Program-made: the position numbers and the translations under genes
Source of the DNA: Paenibacillus periandrae
GTDB taxonomy: Bacteria; Bacillota; Bacilli; Paenibacillales; NBRC-103111
DNA length: 64,000 bases
Direction of reading: 5' to 3'
Assembly (NCBI RefSeq): GCF_022458865.1
Contig: NZ_JAJNMU010000005.1
Coordinates: 357,968-421,967 of the forward strand
Shown here: in pieces, positions 38,209 to 45,785 of the stretch
Numbering within the stretch: the first letter of the stretch is position 1
Layout: each line of letters starts with the position of its first letter
Notes under the pieces: generated by a model
The model's database searches: none
Seen by the model: only the letters and a program-made list of their open reading frames with translations
Told to the model about the DNA's origin: nothing

Positions 38209-38493
38209 TTACGCTACATCTTGTGTGATCAGGAAACGAATGATTTCATCAGAAATCTTCATTACACGATCAAGCTCGGTCAATACCGCATTGTTAGCGT
38301 TGAACTTAACTAACACATAATGGCCATCACGATGCTTGTTGATCTCATACGCAAGACGGCGCTTACCCATTACATCATGCTTCGTAATTTCTCCACCGTT
38401 GTTGATGATGTTTTGAAACTTTTCAACCGTAGCCTGAACAGCTTCTTGTTCGATATCCGGACGAATGATATACATAATCTCATATTTGCGCAT
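38209..38493 (-). CDS. rpsF: 30S ribosomal protein S6
   Basis: 94 residues with the S6 signature (YEIMYIIRPDIEQEAV, GKRRLAYEINKHRDGHYV). ATG 38493 lies a few bases after AGGAGGTG. First gene of the operon with ssb and rpsR. Confidence 0.97.
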   Translation of the reverse strand: MRKYEIMYIIRPDIEQEAVQATVEKFQNIINNGGEITKHDVMGKRRLAYEINKHRDGHYVLVKFNANNAVLTELDRVMKISDEIIRFLITQDVA

Positions 38494-38519
38494 GGTTTCA
38501 CCTCCTTTTGGACTAAACG

Positions 38520-38550
38520 GCTCCACAGATCGACAAGAGTCAATCGGAGC
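38520..38550 (-). promoter_or_regulatory. Leader hairpin of rpsF, candidate S6:S18 binding site
   Basis: On the minus strand GCTCC and GGAGC close a stem that continues as ATTGAC-TCTT-GTCGAT, with an asymmetric internal loop (G against CTGT) and CCG sequences at the loop and base. An asymmetric bulge with CCG is what is known of the rpsF leader motif bound by S6:S18 for feedback control. It lies 27 bases before the start codon. Confidence 0.5.
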
Positions 38551-38593
38551 AAGGAGCGAGCAATTAAATAGTATTCAAAACTCGCACTGTAAT

Positions 38594-38622
38594 ACTATAT
38601 CAAAACGTGAGGACAATAACAA
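38594..38622 (-). promoter_or_regulatory. Promoter of rpsF-ssb-rpsR
   Basis: TTGTTA and TATAGT with 17 bases between them on the minus strand, about 100 bases upstream of rpsF. Confidence 0.6.
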
Positions 38623-38743
38623 GTGCAAGTTCAAATGCTTCTTCTTAATGTCCCCAAAAGGGATAGTTGGCAATATTTATCGTCATGACTTGAGCACTTG
38701 CGGGGCAATCTATCTATATACTTCGTAAGGAGGTCTAACAACG

Positions 38744-38926
38744 ATGGGCGAATGGCGTCAATTCAGTCCAGGTGATACAGCTCCCAATGACGGGAAGTAC
38801 ATCGAGGTCGGAGAAAATGATTTTCACATGGGCATCAATGATCCCCAAATCATTACCTTGGCGAAAGGTGAGGCTTTCCCGCAAACCTCCAACCATAACC
38901 GCAAGTGGATACGTAGAAAAGCGTAG
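38744..38926 (+). CDS. yjzC: YjzC-like small protein
   Basis: 60 residues: FSPGDTAPNDGKYIEVGEN near the start and GEAFPQTSNHNRKWIRR at the end match the YjzC family of small Bacilli proteins as I remember it. The function is unknown. AAGGAGG precedes the ATG. Confidence 0.85.
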   Translation: MGEWRQFSPGDTAPNDGKYIEVGENDFHMGINDPQIITLAKGEAFPQTSNHNRKWIRRKA

Positions 38927-38931
38927 GTCAA

Positions 38932-38975
38932 GCCCTCTACACCCGCACACACGGCTTTAAAGGGGGTGTAGAGGC
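38932..38975 (+). terminator. Stable hairpin after the YjzC-like gene
   Basis: CCTCTACACCC and GGGTGTAGAGG form a perfect 11-bp stem around a 19-base loop, 8 bases past the stop. No T run follows, so it may protect the message end rather than terminate. Confidence 0.55.
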
Positions 38976-39002
38976 CCATAACAACATTAAAGGAGCATCC
39001 TT

Positions 39003-39251
39003 ATGAGATACACTTATACCCTGCTCTTGACAGCTATAGGAGCCGCACTGTGCCTGATGCACATGATTGGCCACGATTCGGACCCTGTCTATATGATTTT
39101 TTACAGTCTTAGCATCCCCGCCTGGATTTACTCTTTGTTTACCTACACCAGAGTTAGCATGACTCTTCTCTATACTACGACTATTTTATCTTGGACTCTT
39201 ATTGGCTACGTGATCGATCGTTTGTCATGGAGAAAAAGGGTCAGGCATTAG
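39003..39251 (+). CDS. Small membrane protein of unknown function
   Basis: 82 residues with three hydrophobic segments (YTLLLTAIGAALCLMHMIG, YMIFYSLSIPAWIYSLF, MTLLYTTTILSWTLIGYVI) and a basic C-terminal tail RLSWRKRVRH. AAAGGAG lies upstream of the ATG. Not recognised. Confidence 0.75.
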   Translation: MRYTYTLLLTAIGAALCLMHMIGHDSDPVYMIFYSLSIPAWIYSLFTYTRVSMTLLYTTTILSWTLIGYVIDRLSWRKRVRH

Positions 39252-39385
39252 CTCCGTCGGTTATTTATCTTGTTGAGAAGGATAATCGTTCTCATATACT
39301 TATTTTTTATAACAAACTTTACTTTAGTAAGTGAATGATTTATACTTAACAATAAGTAAAACCAAATAGGCAGGAGGCTACACAA

Positions 39386-39466
39386 ATGGGTAAATGTGCA
39401 TGTGGTAACACTCAAAACACGGAAGGCAACTGCGACGGATCTCACGCTAAGAAAGACAGCAAATAA
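39386..39466 (+). CDS. 26-residue CDGSH-like micro-protein
   Basis: The frame starts ATG with AGGAGG 9 bases upstream and reads MGK, then CACGNTQNTEGNCDGSH, then AKKDSK and TAA. The spacing C-x-C-x9-C-D-G-S-H is close to the CDGSH iron-sulfur motif (C-x-C-x8-C-D-G-x-H), with one extra residue. The protein consists of almost nothing else. If folded it might bind iron-sulfur or zinc, probably as a dimer. A very long palindromic terminator follows 13 bases after the stop. Confidence 0.7.
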   Translation: MGKCACGNTQNTEGNCDGSHAKKDSK

Positions 39467-39479
39467 TTCCTCTCCAAAA

Positions 39480-39540
39480 GGCTGCAGCACAAAAAAGACC
39501 ACGGATCTTTATGATCTGTGGTCTTTTTTGTGCTGCAGCC
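39480..39540. terminator. 61-bp near-perfect palindrome acting as terminator
   Basis: GGCTGCAGCAC, AAAAAAGACCAC and GGATC pair with GATCTGTGG, TCTTTTTT and GTGCTGCAGCC, giving about 28 paired bases around a 5-base loop with one G-T. The inner part alone is a bidirectional terminator; the outer GGCTGCAGCAC arms are an unusual extension. Confidence 0.85.
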
Positions 39541-39553
39541 CATTTTTTATCAT

Positions 39554-39687
39554 TGTGGATTCATTTTGTGGATATGTGAATAGGTAGCTGAATTTCATGT
39601 TTAGTCTGGTTATCCACATGTGTACAACATCACACTCCATCTTATCCCCAATGTTAACAATTTCGGATGACTGCAAAGATATTCACA
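39554..39687. promoter_or_regulatory. DnaA-box cluster outside oriC
   Basis: A perfect TTATCCACA lies at 39610-39618. Near-perfect boxes lie at 39567-39575 (TGTGGATAT), 39619-39627 (TGTGTACAA) and 39679-39687 (ATATTCACA), with a weaker one at 39554. No gene is present. Bacillus has DnaA-box clusters away from the origin that titrate DnaA; this could be one. Confidence 0.5.
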
Positions 39688-39693
39688 ACGGGA

Positions 39694-39730
39694 CAAAAAA
39701 AGCCTTTCACGACCTGAATCGTAAAAGACT
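39694..39730 (-). terminator. Intrinsic terminator of tRNA-Ser
   Basis: On the minus strand AGTCTTTTACGA and TCGTGAAAGGCT pair over 12 bp with G-T pairs around TTCAGG, followed by seven T. Confidence 0.7.
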
Positions 39731-39801
39731 TCTTTCTACTGCTTATTTAGCTTATGTACCTTACCGTATATGAACCGCACACAGCGGACCTTAAACGAAA
39801 A

Positions 39802-39892
39802 TGGCGGAAAGGGTGGGAGTCGAACCCACGCACGCCTTGCGACGCCTAACTGATTTCGAGTCAGCCCCCTTGGACCACTTGGGTACCTTTCC
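39802..39892 (-). tRNA. tRNA-Ser (anticodon CGA)
   Basis: 91 bases with the CCA end encoded. The acceptor stem is GGAAAGG/CCTTTCC; the anticodon stem GCTGA/TCAGT holds loop CTCGAAA with anticodon CGA; a long variable arm TTAGGCGTCGCAAGGCG and T-loop GGTTCGAATCC are present. It reads UCG codons. Confidence 0.97.
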
Positions 39893-39978
39893 ATGAAAAT
39901 CGGACAATTGCTATTGTATCACAGCCAAGAGATACTTTGCAACCCCCTGGCTGATTTTTTTTTATAACAGCCTTGAAG

Positions 39979-40200
39979 CTAATCCTCACCCTCATGGGAA
40001 GCCGCATCCGGGTTGGAACGCAGCACTTTTTTCAGCTTGCTTTCAAATTTGGCGCGAGGCACAAGTACACTGTGCTTACAGCCTACGCATTTGATACGGA
40101 TGTCCATCCCCAGACGAATGACCTCCATCTCGTTGGTTCCACAGGGATGCGGCTTCTTCATCTGCACAATATCCCCTAATTGATACTGCTTTCTTTCCAT
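39979..40200 (-). CDS. DUF951 protein
   Basis: 73 residues: YQLGDIVQMKKPHPCGTNEM and RIKCVGCKHSVLVPR. The Cys residues (PCG and CVGC) could hold a zinc ion. The family is widespread in Firmicutes next to an MscS-type channel gene near the origin; the function is unknown. The stop of the channel gene is 1 base from its start, so they are co-transcribed. Confidence 0.9.
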   Translation of the reverse strand: MERKQYQLGDIVQMKKPHPCGTNEMEVIRLGMDIRIKCVGCKHSVLVPRAKFESKLKKVLRSNPDAASHEGED

Positions 40201-40201
40201 G

Positions 40202-41095
40202 CTAATCCCCCCTTGAGCTAGCTACTTCCAGGCGATACTTGTCCAGCGCCTTCTTCACCTCTGCGTTTAGCTCGCGTGATATTTGCAGCTGGCTGTTAGG
40301 CTTGCACTCGACCGTCGTTCTAATAATCATTTCTGAAGCGCTTAACGTTTGTACACCCAATACCTCAGGCTCCTTGACCATATTCACGTTATTTTCGTAA
40401 TTTTTCATAACGGTATCTTTCAAGATCTGCATCGCATTGTCTATATTCATATCTGCCGGGATTGATACATCCACAACGGCAATCGAGTTATTGACTGAAA
40501 AATTCGTTACCTGGGTAATCGTACCATTCGGAATAATATGAACCTCACCCGTCCAGTTTCTAACGCGAGTGATTCTAAGTCCAATCTCTTCGACTGTTCC
40601 CTTGTAAGTACCCGTTTGAATAACATCTCCTACGGCAAATTGATCTTCAAAAATGATAAAAAATCCGGTTATTACGTCCTTCACCAAGCTCTGTGCCCCA
40701 AATCCGATAGCTAAACCTACTACCCCGGCACCAGCCAATAAGGGCTCCAAACGAATACCAAATTGATTCAGAACCATTAAGATCATAATAAAGTTTACAA
40801 CATAAGAAGTTATATTGCCCAGCAGCTTGCCGATCGTTTTGGTCCGCCTGCGATCCAGATTCAGCGGGTTTCGTTCTCGTTCCACCATTACATGCTCAAG
40901 AGCCTTGTTGGCCAGCTTAATAATAATTCTTGCACCTAACAAAATAAAGGCTACCTTTACTAAAATAAGGATAAATCCTGTCCATACCGCAGGGTCAGCA
41001 ATGTATTGAAATAATTGATCTCCAAGCTTCTCCCAGGATGATATTACTGAAGCTGCGCTTTCTCCTGTCAGGAATGATATGTGCCATTGCTTCAT
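40202..41095 (-). CDS. mscS: Small-conductance mechanosensitive channel (MscS family)
   Basis: 297 residues. Three membrane helices in the first half, with the pore helix AGAGVVGLAIGFGAQSLVKDVITGFFI rich in Gly and Ala, followed by the MscS beta domain (FAVGDVIQTGTYKGTVEEIGLRITRVR, IIPNGTI) and a C-terminal domain. It should release solutes on osmotic downshock. It is encoded between DUF3343 and DUF951 genes. Confidence 0.94.
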   Translation of the reverse strand: MKQWHISFLTGESAASVISSWEKLGDQLFQYIADPAVWTGFILILVKVAFILLGARIIIKLANKALEHVMVERERNPLNLDRRRTKTIGKLLGNITSYVVNFIMILMVLNQFGIRLEPLLAGAGVVGLAIGFGAQSLVKDVITGFFIIFEDQFAVGDVIQTGTYKGTVEEIGLRITRVRNWTGEVHIIPNGTITQVTNFSVNNSIAVVDVSIPADMNIDNAMQILKDTVMKNYENNVNMVKEPEVLGVQTLSASEMIIRTTVECKPNSQLQISRELNAEVKKALDKYRLEVASSRGD

Positions 41096-41108
41096 CTGTC
41101 AAACCACC

Positions 41109-41345
41109 TTATACCTCAACATAATAGTCTTCTTTTTTCATATAAATACCACGGATCTCTACATTTTCGTCTCTCACAATTTGCTTCACTTGTTCCAGTT
41201 CGTCCTCAGGGAACTCCAATGACAATGCACAGCCTGCCGTAATCTGTTTGGGAGTCGGACACATATCGTTTTCAATGTCAGCATATTCTAGCAGCATTTC
41301 GGCACGCAGCGCCTGCTGTGTGGAGTCAAATGCCATCAGCAGCAT
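41109..41345 (-). CDS. DUF3343 protein, putative sulfur or selenium carrier
   Basis: 78 residues: MLLMAFDSTQQALRAEMLL, then MCPTPKQITAGCALSLEFPE. The family is described as a putative Se/S carrier, with a Cys in the TAGCAL loop as the probable carrying residue. It is 13 bases ahead of the channel gene. A class V aminotransferase of the cysteine-desulfurase kind, encoded at 42563, may supply the sulfur; they are not in one operon because yyaC lies between on the other strand. Confidence 0.85.
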   Translation of the reverse strand: MLLMAFDSTQQALRAEMLLEYADIENDMCPTPKQITAGCALSLEFPEDELEQVKQIVRDENVEIRGIYMKKEDYYVEV

Positions 41346-41449
41346 GTGGATTCCTCCCCCATTATTTATGGAGTTACGTATAAATTACCATCACTATCCG
41401 TATACTAATAAAAATATCATTCTTTCATAAAAGATACGGAGGTTATAAG

Positions 41450-42067
41450 ATGACATTGCCTTTTCGTAGAGAGGTTGCAAGCCCTCAAATCATTGAAAAT
41501 ATTAAGGTATTACATTCAGACCTTAACACAATTGACACCTTGGCAGAGAAACTTTATTCGATATTGGGACAAATCCCCAGCCATCAGCCCATCCTTATCA
41601 TTTGCGTAGGTACGGACCGTTCTACAGGCGACTCGTTGGGACCTCTGGTTGGCTCCTATCTGGAAAAACAAAGCTTGCACGGCGTCCACCTCTATGGAAC
41701 ACTTGATCAACCCGTACATGCTGTAAATTTAAAGGATACGCTCGATTCCATACAGCAGCTCCACCACAACCCCTTTATTATAGCCATTGATGCTTGTTTA
41801 GGACAGCTGGCAAGTGTAGGCTGCATCCAAATCGGCAACGGCCCTGTCAAGCCCGGTGCAGGCGTTAATAAGGATCTTCCGCCAGTCGGCAATATGCACA
41901 TAACAGGCATTGTGAATGTCGGCGGCTTTATGGAATACTTTGTACTGCAAAATACAAGACTTAGCCTGGTCGTCAATATGGCCGAGGTTATTGCACAATC
42001 GTTTCAGGTCGCGCTCAGCAGCCTCAATCGGTTCACAGCTACTTCTTTTGCCCAGATCGAAGGATAG
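41450..42067 (+). CDS. yyaC: YyaC, GPR-like spore protease homologue
   Basis: 205 residues: ILIICVGTDRSTGDSLGPLVG, YGTLDQPVHAVNL, IIAIDACLG and VKPGAGVNKDLPPVG match the YyaC family related to the germination protease GPR and hydrogenase-maturation proteases. It is a sporulation-associated protein in Bacilli. CGGAGGT precedes the ATG. Its last 29 bases overlap the end of the DUF4446 gene in convergent direction. Confidence 0.93.
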   Translation: MTLPFRREVASPQIIENIKVLHSDLNTIDTLAEKLYSILGQIPSHQPILIICVGTDRSTGDSLGPLVGSYLEKQSLHGVHLYGTLDQPVHAVNLKDTLDSIQQLHHNPFIIAIDACLGQLASVGCIQIGNGPVKPGAGVNKDLPPVGNMHITGIVNVGGFMEYFVLQNTRLSLVVNMAEVIAQSFQVALSSLNRFTATSFAQIEG

Positions 42068-42533
42068 CTTCCTTTTCCTCCGATGAAAGCATGTATTTGG
42101 ACGTCCCACGCTCCAGCGGCTTAGCAAATACATAGGTTTCATCGCGGTTGTGAATACCTGATATGACCACACCGTCCTTCTCATCATCCACTAATGCAAT
42201 AGAAAAGCTCTGGTCGCTGCCGCTCTCTGCGAAAGCATTGAAGCGGTAGACGCCCAAATTCGATTTCATTTTTTTCATTTGTCCGATAATAGCATCCATT
42301 TGCTGCTGTACATTGTCTGTCTCCTGCTTTAACACCGCATTGTTTTGTTGAATTTCTATTAGGGTCTCCTCGACGTTCAGCGTTCCACTGCCATTCAGCA
42401 TACTCAGATACATTTTACGAAGCTTGTTTAACTTGCTCCATAATATAATAACCACAATCAAAAATACAAGAATAAGGACGGAGCATGCCAATAAAAGCAG
42501 TCTCGCGTCTAATAATTGTACCAGATTTTCCAT
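42039..42533 (-). CDS. DUF4446 membrane-anchored protein
   Basis: 164 residues. One N-terminal membrane helix (about 11-31, LLLLACSVLILVFLIVVIIL), a coiled-coil region (about 55-88, IEIQQNNAVLKQETDNVQQQ) and a C-terminal domain with GVYRFNAFAESGSDQSFS and DGVVISGIHNRDETYVFAKP, the DUF4446 signature. Common near parB in Firmicutes; function unknown. Confidence 0.88.
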   Translation of the reverse strand: MENLVQLLDARLLLLACSVLILVFLIVVIILWSKLNKLRKMYLSMLNGSGTLNVEETLIEIQQNNAVLKQETDNVQQQMDAIIGQMKKMKSNLGVYRFNAFAESGSDQSFSIALVDDEKDGVVISGIHNRDETYVFAKPLERGTSKYMLSSEEKEAILRSGQKK

Positions 42534-42562
42534 ATTAATTCCCCCTGCAAGTCTGTCTAGCT

Positions 42563-43720
42563 TTATGATTTCATATGCTTGGCAATTTCCTTGACGGCTG
42601 CGACAAGTCGATCCACTTCTTCACCCGTTGTAAAATAACCGACACTTGCCCGAACCGCACCCCGTTCAAGAGTTCCTGCAGCTTCGTGAGCAAGCGGTGT
42701 GCAGTGATAACCGGCACGAACAGCAATATTAAAGGTTTGATCGAGAATAAAAGCAACTTCCGAGGAATCCGTTTGATGAATAGTAAAAGAAACGATACCG
42801 GTTTTATTTTGCCCAAGATCCGGTCCTAATAGCTGTACCCCTTCAATCTCCATTAGTGATGCCATGAGCTGCTGCGTTTGGGCCCATTCTTTTCCATGTA
42901 TTTGTGCTACTGTTTCTTTCAGCACGAACTTCACACCTTCGCCTAACCCCGCAATACCGACTGTATTCTGAGTACCTGATTCATATCGATCCGGACGTAC
43001 GTTCGGCTGCTCAATCATTTCTGACTGACTGCCTGTACCACCAAATAGCAGCGGCTCCAGCTCCATCTCCGGTTCTATGTATAATCCGCCAGTCCCTTGT
43101 GGTCCCAACAAGCTCTTATGTCCGGGAAAGGCCAACATGTGAATACCCATTTTCCCAACATCGATATCAAGGGTTCCAGCCGACTGCGCCGCGTCCACTA
43201 ACAATTTAATCCCATTCTCTCTACAAAGCTCACCTAATTCTGCTACAGGTAGTATACTGCCAAGTAAATTCGAGCTGTGACTGCATACCATAAGCGTAGT
43301 ACGATTCGTAACGGCTTCTTTGACTTTATCAAGGCTAAGCTCACCTTTTGAATTAGTTTGCACATAAGTAACCTGCACACCACGCGTTTTTTTCACATAT
43401 TCAAGAGGTCTGCGAACCGAGTTATGCTCTACCGATGTACATATCACATGATCTCCCTCTTTTAGGAAGCCAAGGATAGCCTGATTCAGTGCCATCGTGG
43501 TATTTAAAGCGAACGAAATATCATTTGGATTTTTGATTTTAAATAGTTTAGCCAGCTGTTTACGAGTTTCAAACAAAATCCGGCTTGCTTTTACAGCCAT
43601 TTGATGACTGCCTCTGCCGGGATTGGCTGCAGCATGCAGCATACATTCCTGCATCGCCAGCAATACTTCTGGCGGCTTAGGCCAGGATGAAGCGGCATGA
43701 TCGAAATAAGCAACGTTCAA
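42563..43720 (-). CDS. Class V aminotransferase, cysteine desulfurase family
   Basis: 385 residues, PLP-dependent. Visible are FDHAASSWPKP, the LNTTMALNQAI region, CSHSSNLLGSILPVAELG, VDAAQSAGTLDID with the cofactor Asp, PGHKSLLGPQGTGGLY with the Schiff-base Lys, and AGYHCTPLAHEAAG with a Cys at the active-site loop. It resembles the desulfurase subfamily (EF2568-like) often encoded with DUF3343. TTG 43720 has GGAGAG 8 bases upstream and gives MNVAYFDHAA; GTG 43729 overlaps that site. Confidence 0.9.
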   Translation of the reverse strand: MNVAYFDHAASSWPKPPEVLLAMQECMLHAAANPGRGSHQMAVKASRILFETRKQLAKLFKIKNPNDISFALNTTMALNQAILGFLKEGDHVICTSVEHNSVRRPLEYVKKTRGVQVTYVQTNSKGELSLDKVKEAVTNRTTLMVCSHSSNLLGSILPVAELGELCRENGIKLLVDAAQSAGTLDIDVGKMGIHMLAFPGHKSLLGPQGTGGLYIEPEMELEPLLFGGTGSQSEMIEQPNVRPDRYESGTQNTVGIAGLGEGVKFVLKETVAQIHGKEWAQTQQLMASLMEIEGVQLLGPDLGQNKTGIVSFTIHQTDSSEVAFILDQTFNIAVRAGYHCTPLAHEAAGTLERGAVRASVGYFTTGEEVDRLVAAVKEIAKHMKS

Positions 43721-43739
43721 CCGAAACACTCTCCTTCAC

Positions 43740-43795
43740 AAAAAGTAGCATACCTATTACTGCCCTAGCGAGATGGCAATAAACAGGTATGCTAC
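43740..43795 (-). terminator. Intrinsic terminator of the parA-parB operon
   Basis: GTAGCATACCT and AGGTATGCTAC form an 11-bp stem that extends inward through TTTATTGCC/GGCAGTAAT; on the minus strand TTTTT follows directly. Confidence 0.75.
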
Positions 43796-44084
43796 CTATG
43801 TTATCATGATTGATTTCATACTGAACCATTTCTAAAGGTTGTTCAAAAAGTCCCCTTTTGATCACGAAGTCACACAGGAAGCTTACTTGGCCATCGACAC
43901 ATGCACCCGGCTCGTATTGCGACGCTCTTACATGGCACACCTAATACACTACGCATACGACGCTGTTTTTCTTCATTAAGCTTGTTACTCCGTCCCTAAT
44001 CCATAAAAGCTTAGAAGCAACTTCCGCAGTATTTTCACTTCATGGCACTAAACCTCAACAATTTGAACTTGACATCTGGAACAA
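43796..44084. other. Non-coding gap downstream of parB
   Basis: No convincing gene. One minus-strand frame stays open (43677-43940) but overlaps the desulfurase start and has no ribosome binding site. The stretch from about 43836 (GGTTGTTCAAAAAGTCCCC) to 43995 looks like a dispersed intergenic element or a dead insertion; I cannot confirm this without a genome search. Confidence 0.3.
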
Positions 44085-44939
44085 TTAAGAGATTTTACCT
44101 TGCAGGATCTCTAACAGCCTGTTCAAATCATCCTTGGAGTAATACAGCAATTCGATCTTGCCTTTATTATTGTTATGCTTAATTTTTACCGTTGTACTAT
44201 ATAATTCTCTTAAATTTTCTTCCAATTCATTGATATAAGGATCACTTTTTTTCGACTTGGATTTGGCTTTAGCCGTTTCCGGTTTATCCTCAAGCCGTTT
44301 CACTTCTTCTTCCAGCTCACGAACGCTCCACTGTTCTTTAATTGATTTTTCAGCTAAAGCACGAATTAGCTTCGCATCCTTCAAGCCAATAATTGCTTTG
44401 GCATGACCCATCGATAGTGTTCCACGTGAAACATACTGTTTTACCTCATCCGGCAATTGAAGCAGTCTCAAAAAATTCGCAATATGCGATCTGCTTTTTC
44501 CAACCTTAACGGATAGCTCTTCTTGAGTCAAAGAAAATTGGTCAATTAAAGCCTGATAGGCGATGGCAATCTCCAAAGCATTCAAATCTTCCCTTTGCAG
44601 GTTTTCAATCAGAGCAATTTCCATTACCTGTTGATCTGTAAACTTCTTTATGACTGCAGAAATGGTAGCCAATCCGCATACTTGAGAGGCTCTAAATCGA
44701 CGCTCACCAGCAATAATCTCATAGCCTTTCATAACACTTCTTACAATAATCGGTTGAATAATACCATGCTCCTTAATAGAAGCAGCCAGTTCATTAATCG
44801 ATTCGTCATTAAAATTTCTACGAGGCTGATAAGGACTCGGTCTGAGCTGTGATAACGGAATTTCCATTACCTTATCATCATCATTAATACTAAGCGCAGG
44901 AAGAAGTGCATCTAATCCTTTTCCAAGACGTTTACTCAA
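44085..44939 (-). CDS. parB: Chromosome partitioning protein ParB (Spo0J)
   Basis: 284 residues. The CTP-binding N-terminal domain has SPYQPRRNFNDES and the GERRFRA motif, followed by the helix-turn-helix (SLTQEELSVKVGKSRSHIANFLRLL) and the C-terminal dimer domain. It loads on parS and spreads as a CTP-driven clamp to recruit SMC and work with ParA. The start is TTG 44939 inside the parA stop region (TTTGAGTAA), an 8-base overlap, so translation is coupled. The gene carries a parS site. Confidence 0.97.
   Translation of the reverse strand: MSKRLGKGLDALLPALSINDDDKVMEIPLSQLRPSPYQPRRNFNDESINELAASIKEHGIIQPIIVRSVMKGYEIIAGERRFRASQVCGLATISAVIKKFTDQQVMEIALIENLQREDLNALEIAIAYQALIDQFSLTQEELSVKVGKSRSHIANFLRLLQLPDEVKQYVSRGTLSMGHAKAIIGLKDAKLIRALAEKSIKEQWSVRELEEEVKRLEDKPETAKAKSKSKKSDPYINELEENLRELYSTTVKIKHNNNKGKIELLYYSKDDLNRLLEILQGKIS
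44418..44433. promoter_or_regulatory. parS: parS site inside parB
   Basis: TGTTCCACGTGAAACA is a match to the parS consensus, an inverted repeat around CACGTG, and lies within parB as in Bacillus subtilis. Confidence 0.93.
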
Positions 44940-45693
44940 AACTGATCACTTCCTTCGCAAGTTCCATATACACTTCAGCACCTTTAGAACGAGGATCATA
45001 GGTTATTATCGACTGTCCGTGGCTCGGCGCCTCGCTCAGCCTGACATTACGTGGAATAATGGTTTTATATACTTTTTGTTGAAAATACTTTTTAACCTCT
45101 TCAATCACCTGCATACCCAAATTCGTTCTGGCGTCAAACATCGTCAATAGTACGCCTTCAATTTGCAGCGTTGTATTTAAATGTTTTTGTACCAAACGAA
45201 CCGTATTCAACAGTTGACTGAGGCCCTCTAACGCATAATACTCGCACTGGATGGGAATAATAACCGAATCAGCAGCAGTCAAGGAATTAACAGTGAGAAT
45301 GCCAAGTGAAGGCGGGCAATCGATCAATATATAATCAAACAAGTGCTTAACCAGCTGCAAAGACTTTTTCAATCTCACTTCACGGGAAATCGTGGGAACT
45401 AATTCAATTTCAGCACCTGCCAATTGAATCGTAGCCGGAATGATTTTCAAATTTGGTATGTTCGTATCGACCATAACATCTTTGGGGTGAATATCGTTGA
45501 TAATCATATCATAGATACAGTAAACAACATCGGCTTTATTAACACCGATACCACTTGTCGTGTTTCCTTGAGGATCAATATCAACGAGCAGTACTCGCTT
45601 GCCTAATGCTGCCAGTGAAGCACCCAAATTTACCGATGTAGTCGTTTTACCAACCCCACCCTTTTGATTTGTAATTGCAATAATCTTAGCCAA
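44932..45693 (-). CDS. parA: Chromosome partitioning ATPase ParA (Soj)
   Basis: 253 residues. Deviant Walker A KGGVGKTTTSVNLGAS with the signature Lys, Walker A' region VLLVDIDPQGN and Walker B YILIDCPPSLG. It forms ATP-dependent dimers on DNA, helps separate origins with ParB and regulates DnaA. Start TTG 45693 has GAGGTG about 9 bases upstream. Confidence 0.97.
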   Translation of the reverse strand: MAKIIAITNQKGGVGKTTTSVNLGASLAALGKRVLLVDIDPQGNTTSGIGVNKADVVYCIYDMIINDIHPKDVMVDTNIPNLKIIPATIQLAGAEIELVPTISREVRLKKSLQLVKHLFDYILIDCPPSLGILTVNSLTAADSVIIPIQCEYYALEGLSQLLNTVRLVQKHLNTTLQIEGVLLTMFDARTNLGMQVIEEVKKYFQQKVYKTIIPRNVRLSEAPSHGQSIITYDPRSKGAEVYMELAKEVISFE

Positions 45694-45785
45694 AATCTGT
45701 TCACCTCAGTATCTAAATGAAAAACATACACGCGAAATCTGCCCCTTAACGTAAGCTGCATAACAAAGAAGTTCGGAACAAACAA

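Noticed and set aside
43677..43940. 87-residue minus-strand frame before the desulfurase gene
   Set aside because: No ribosome binding site, overlaps the desulfurase start and crosses a terminator hairpin.
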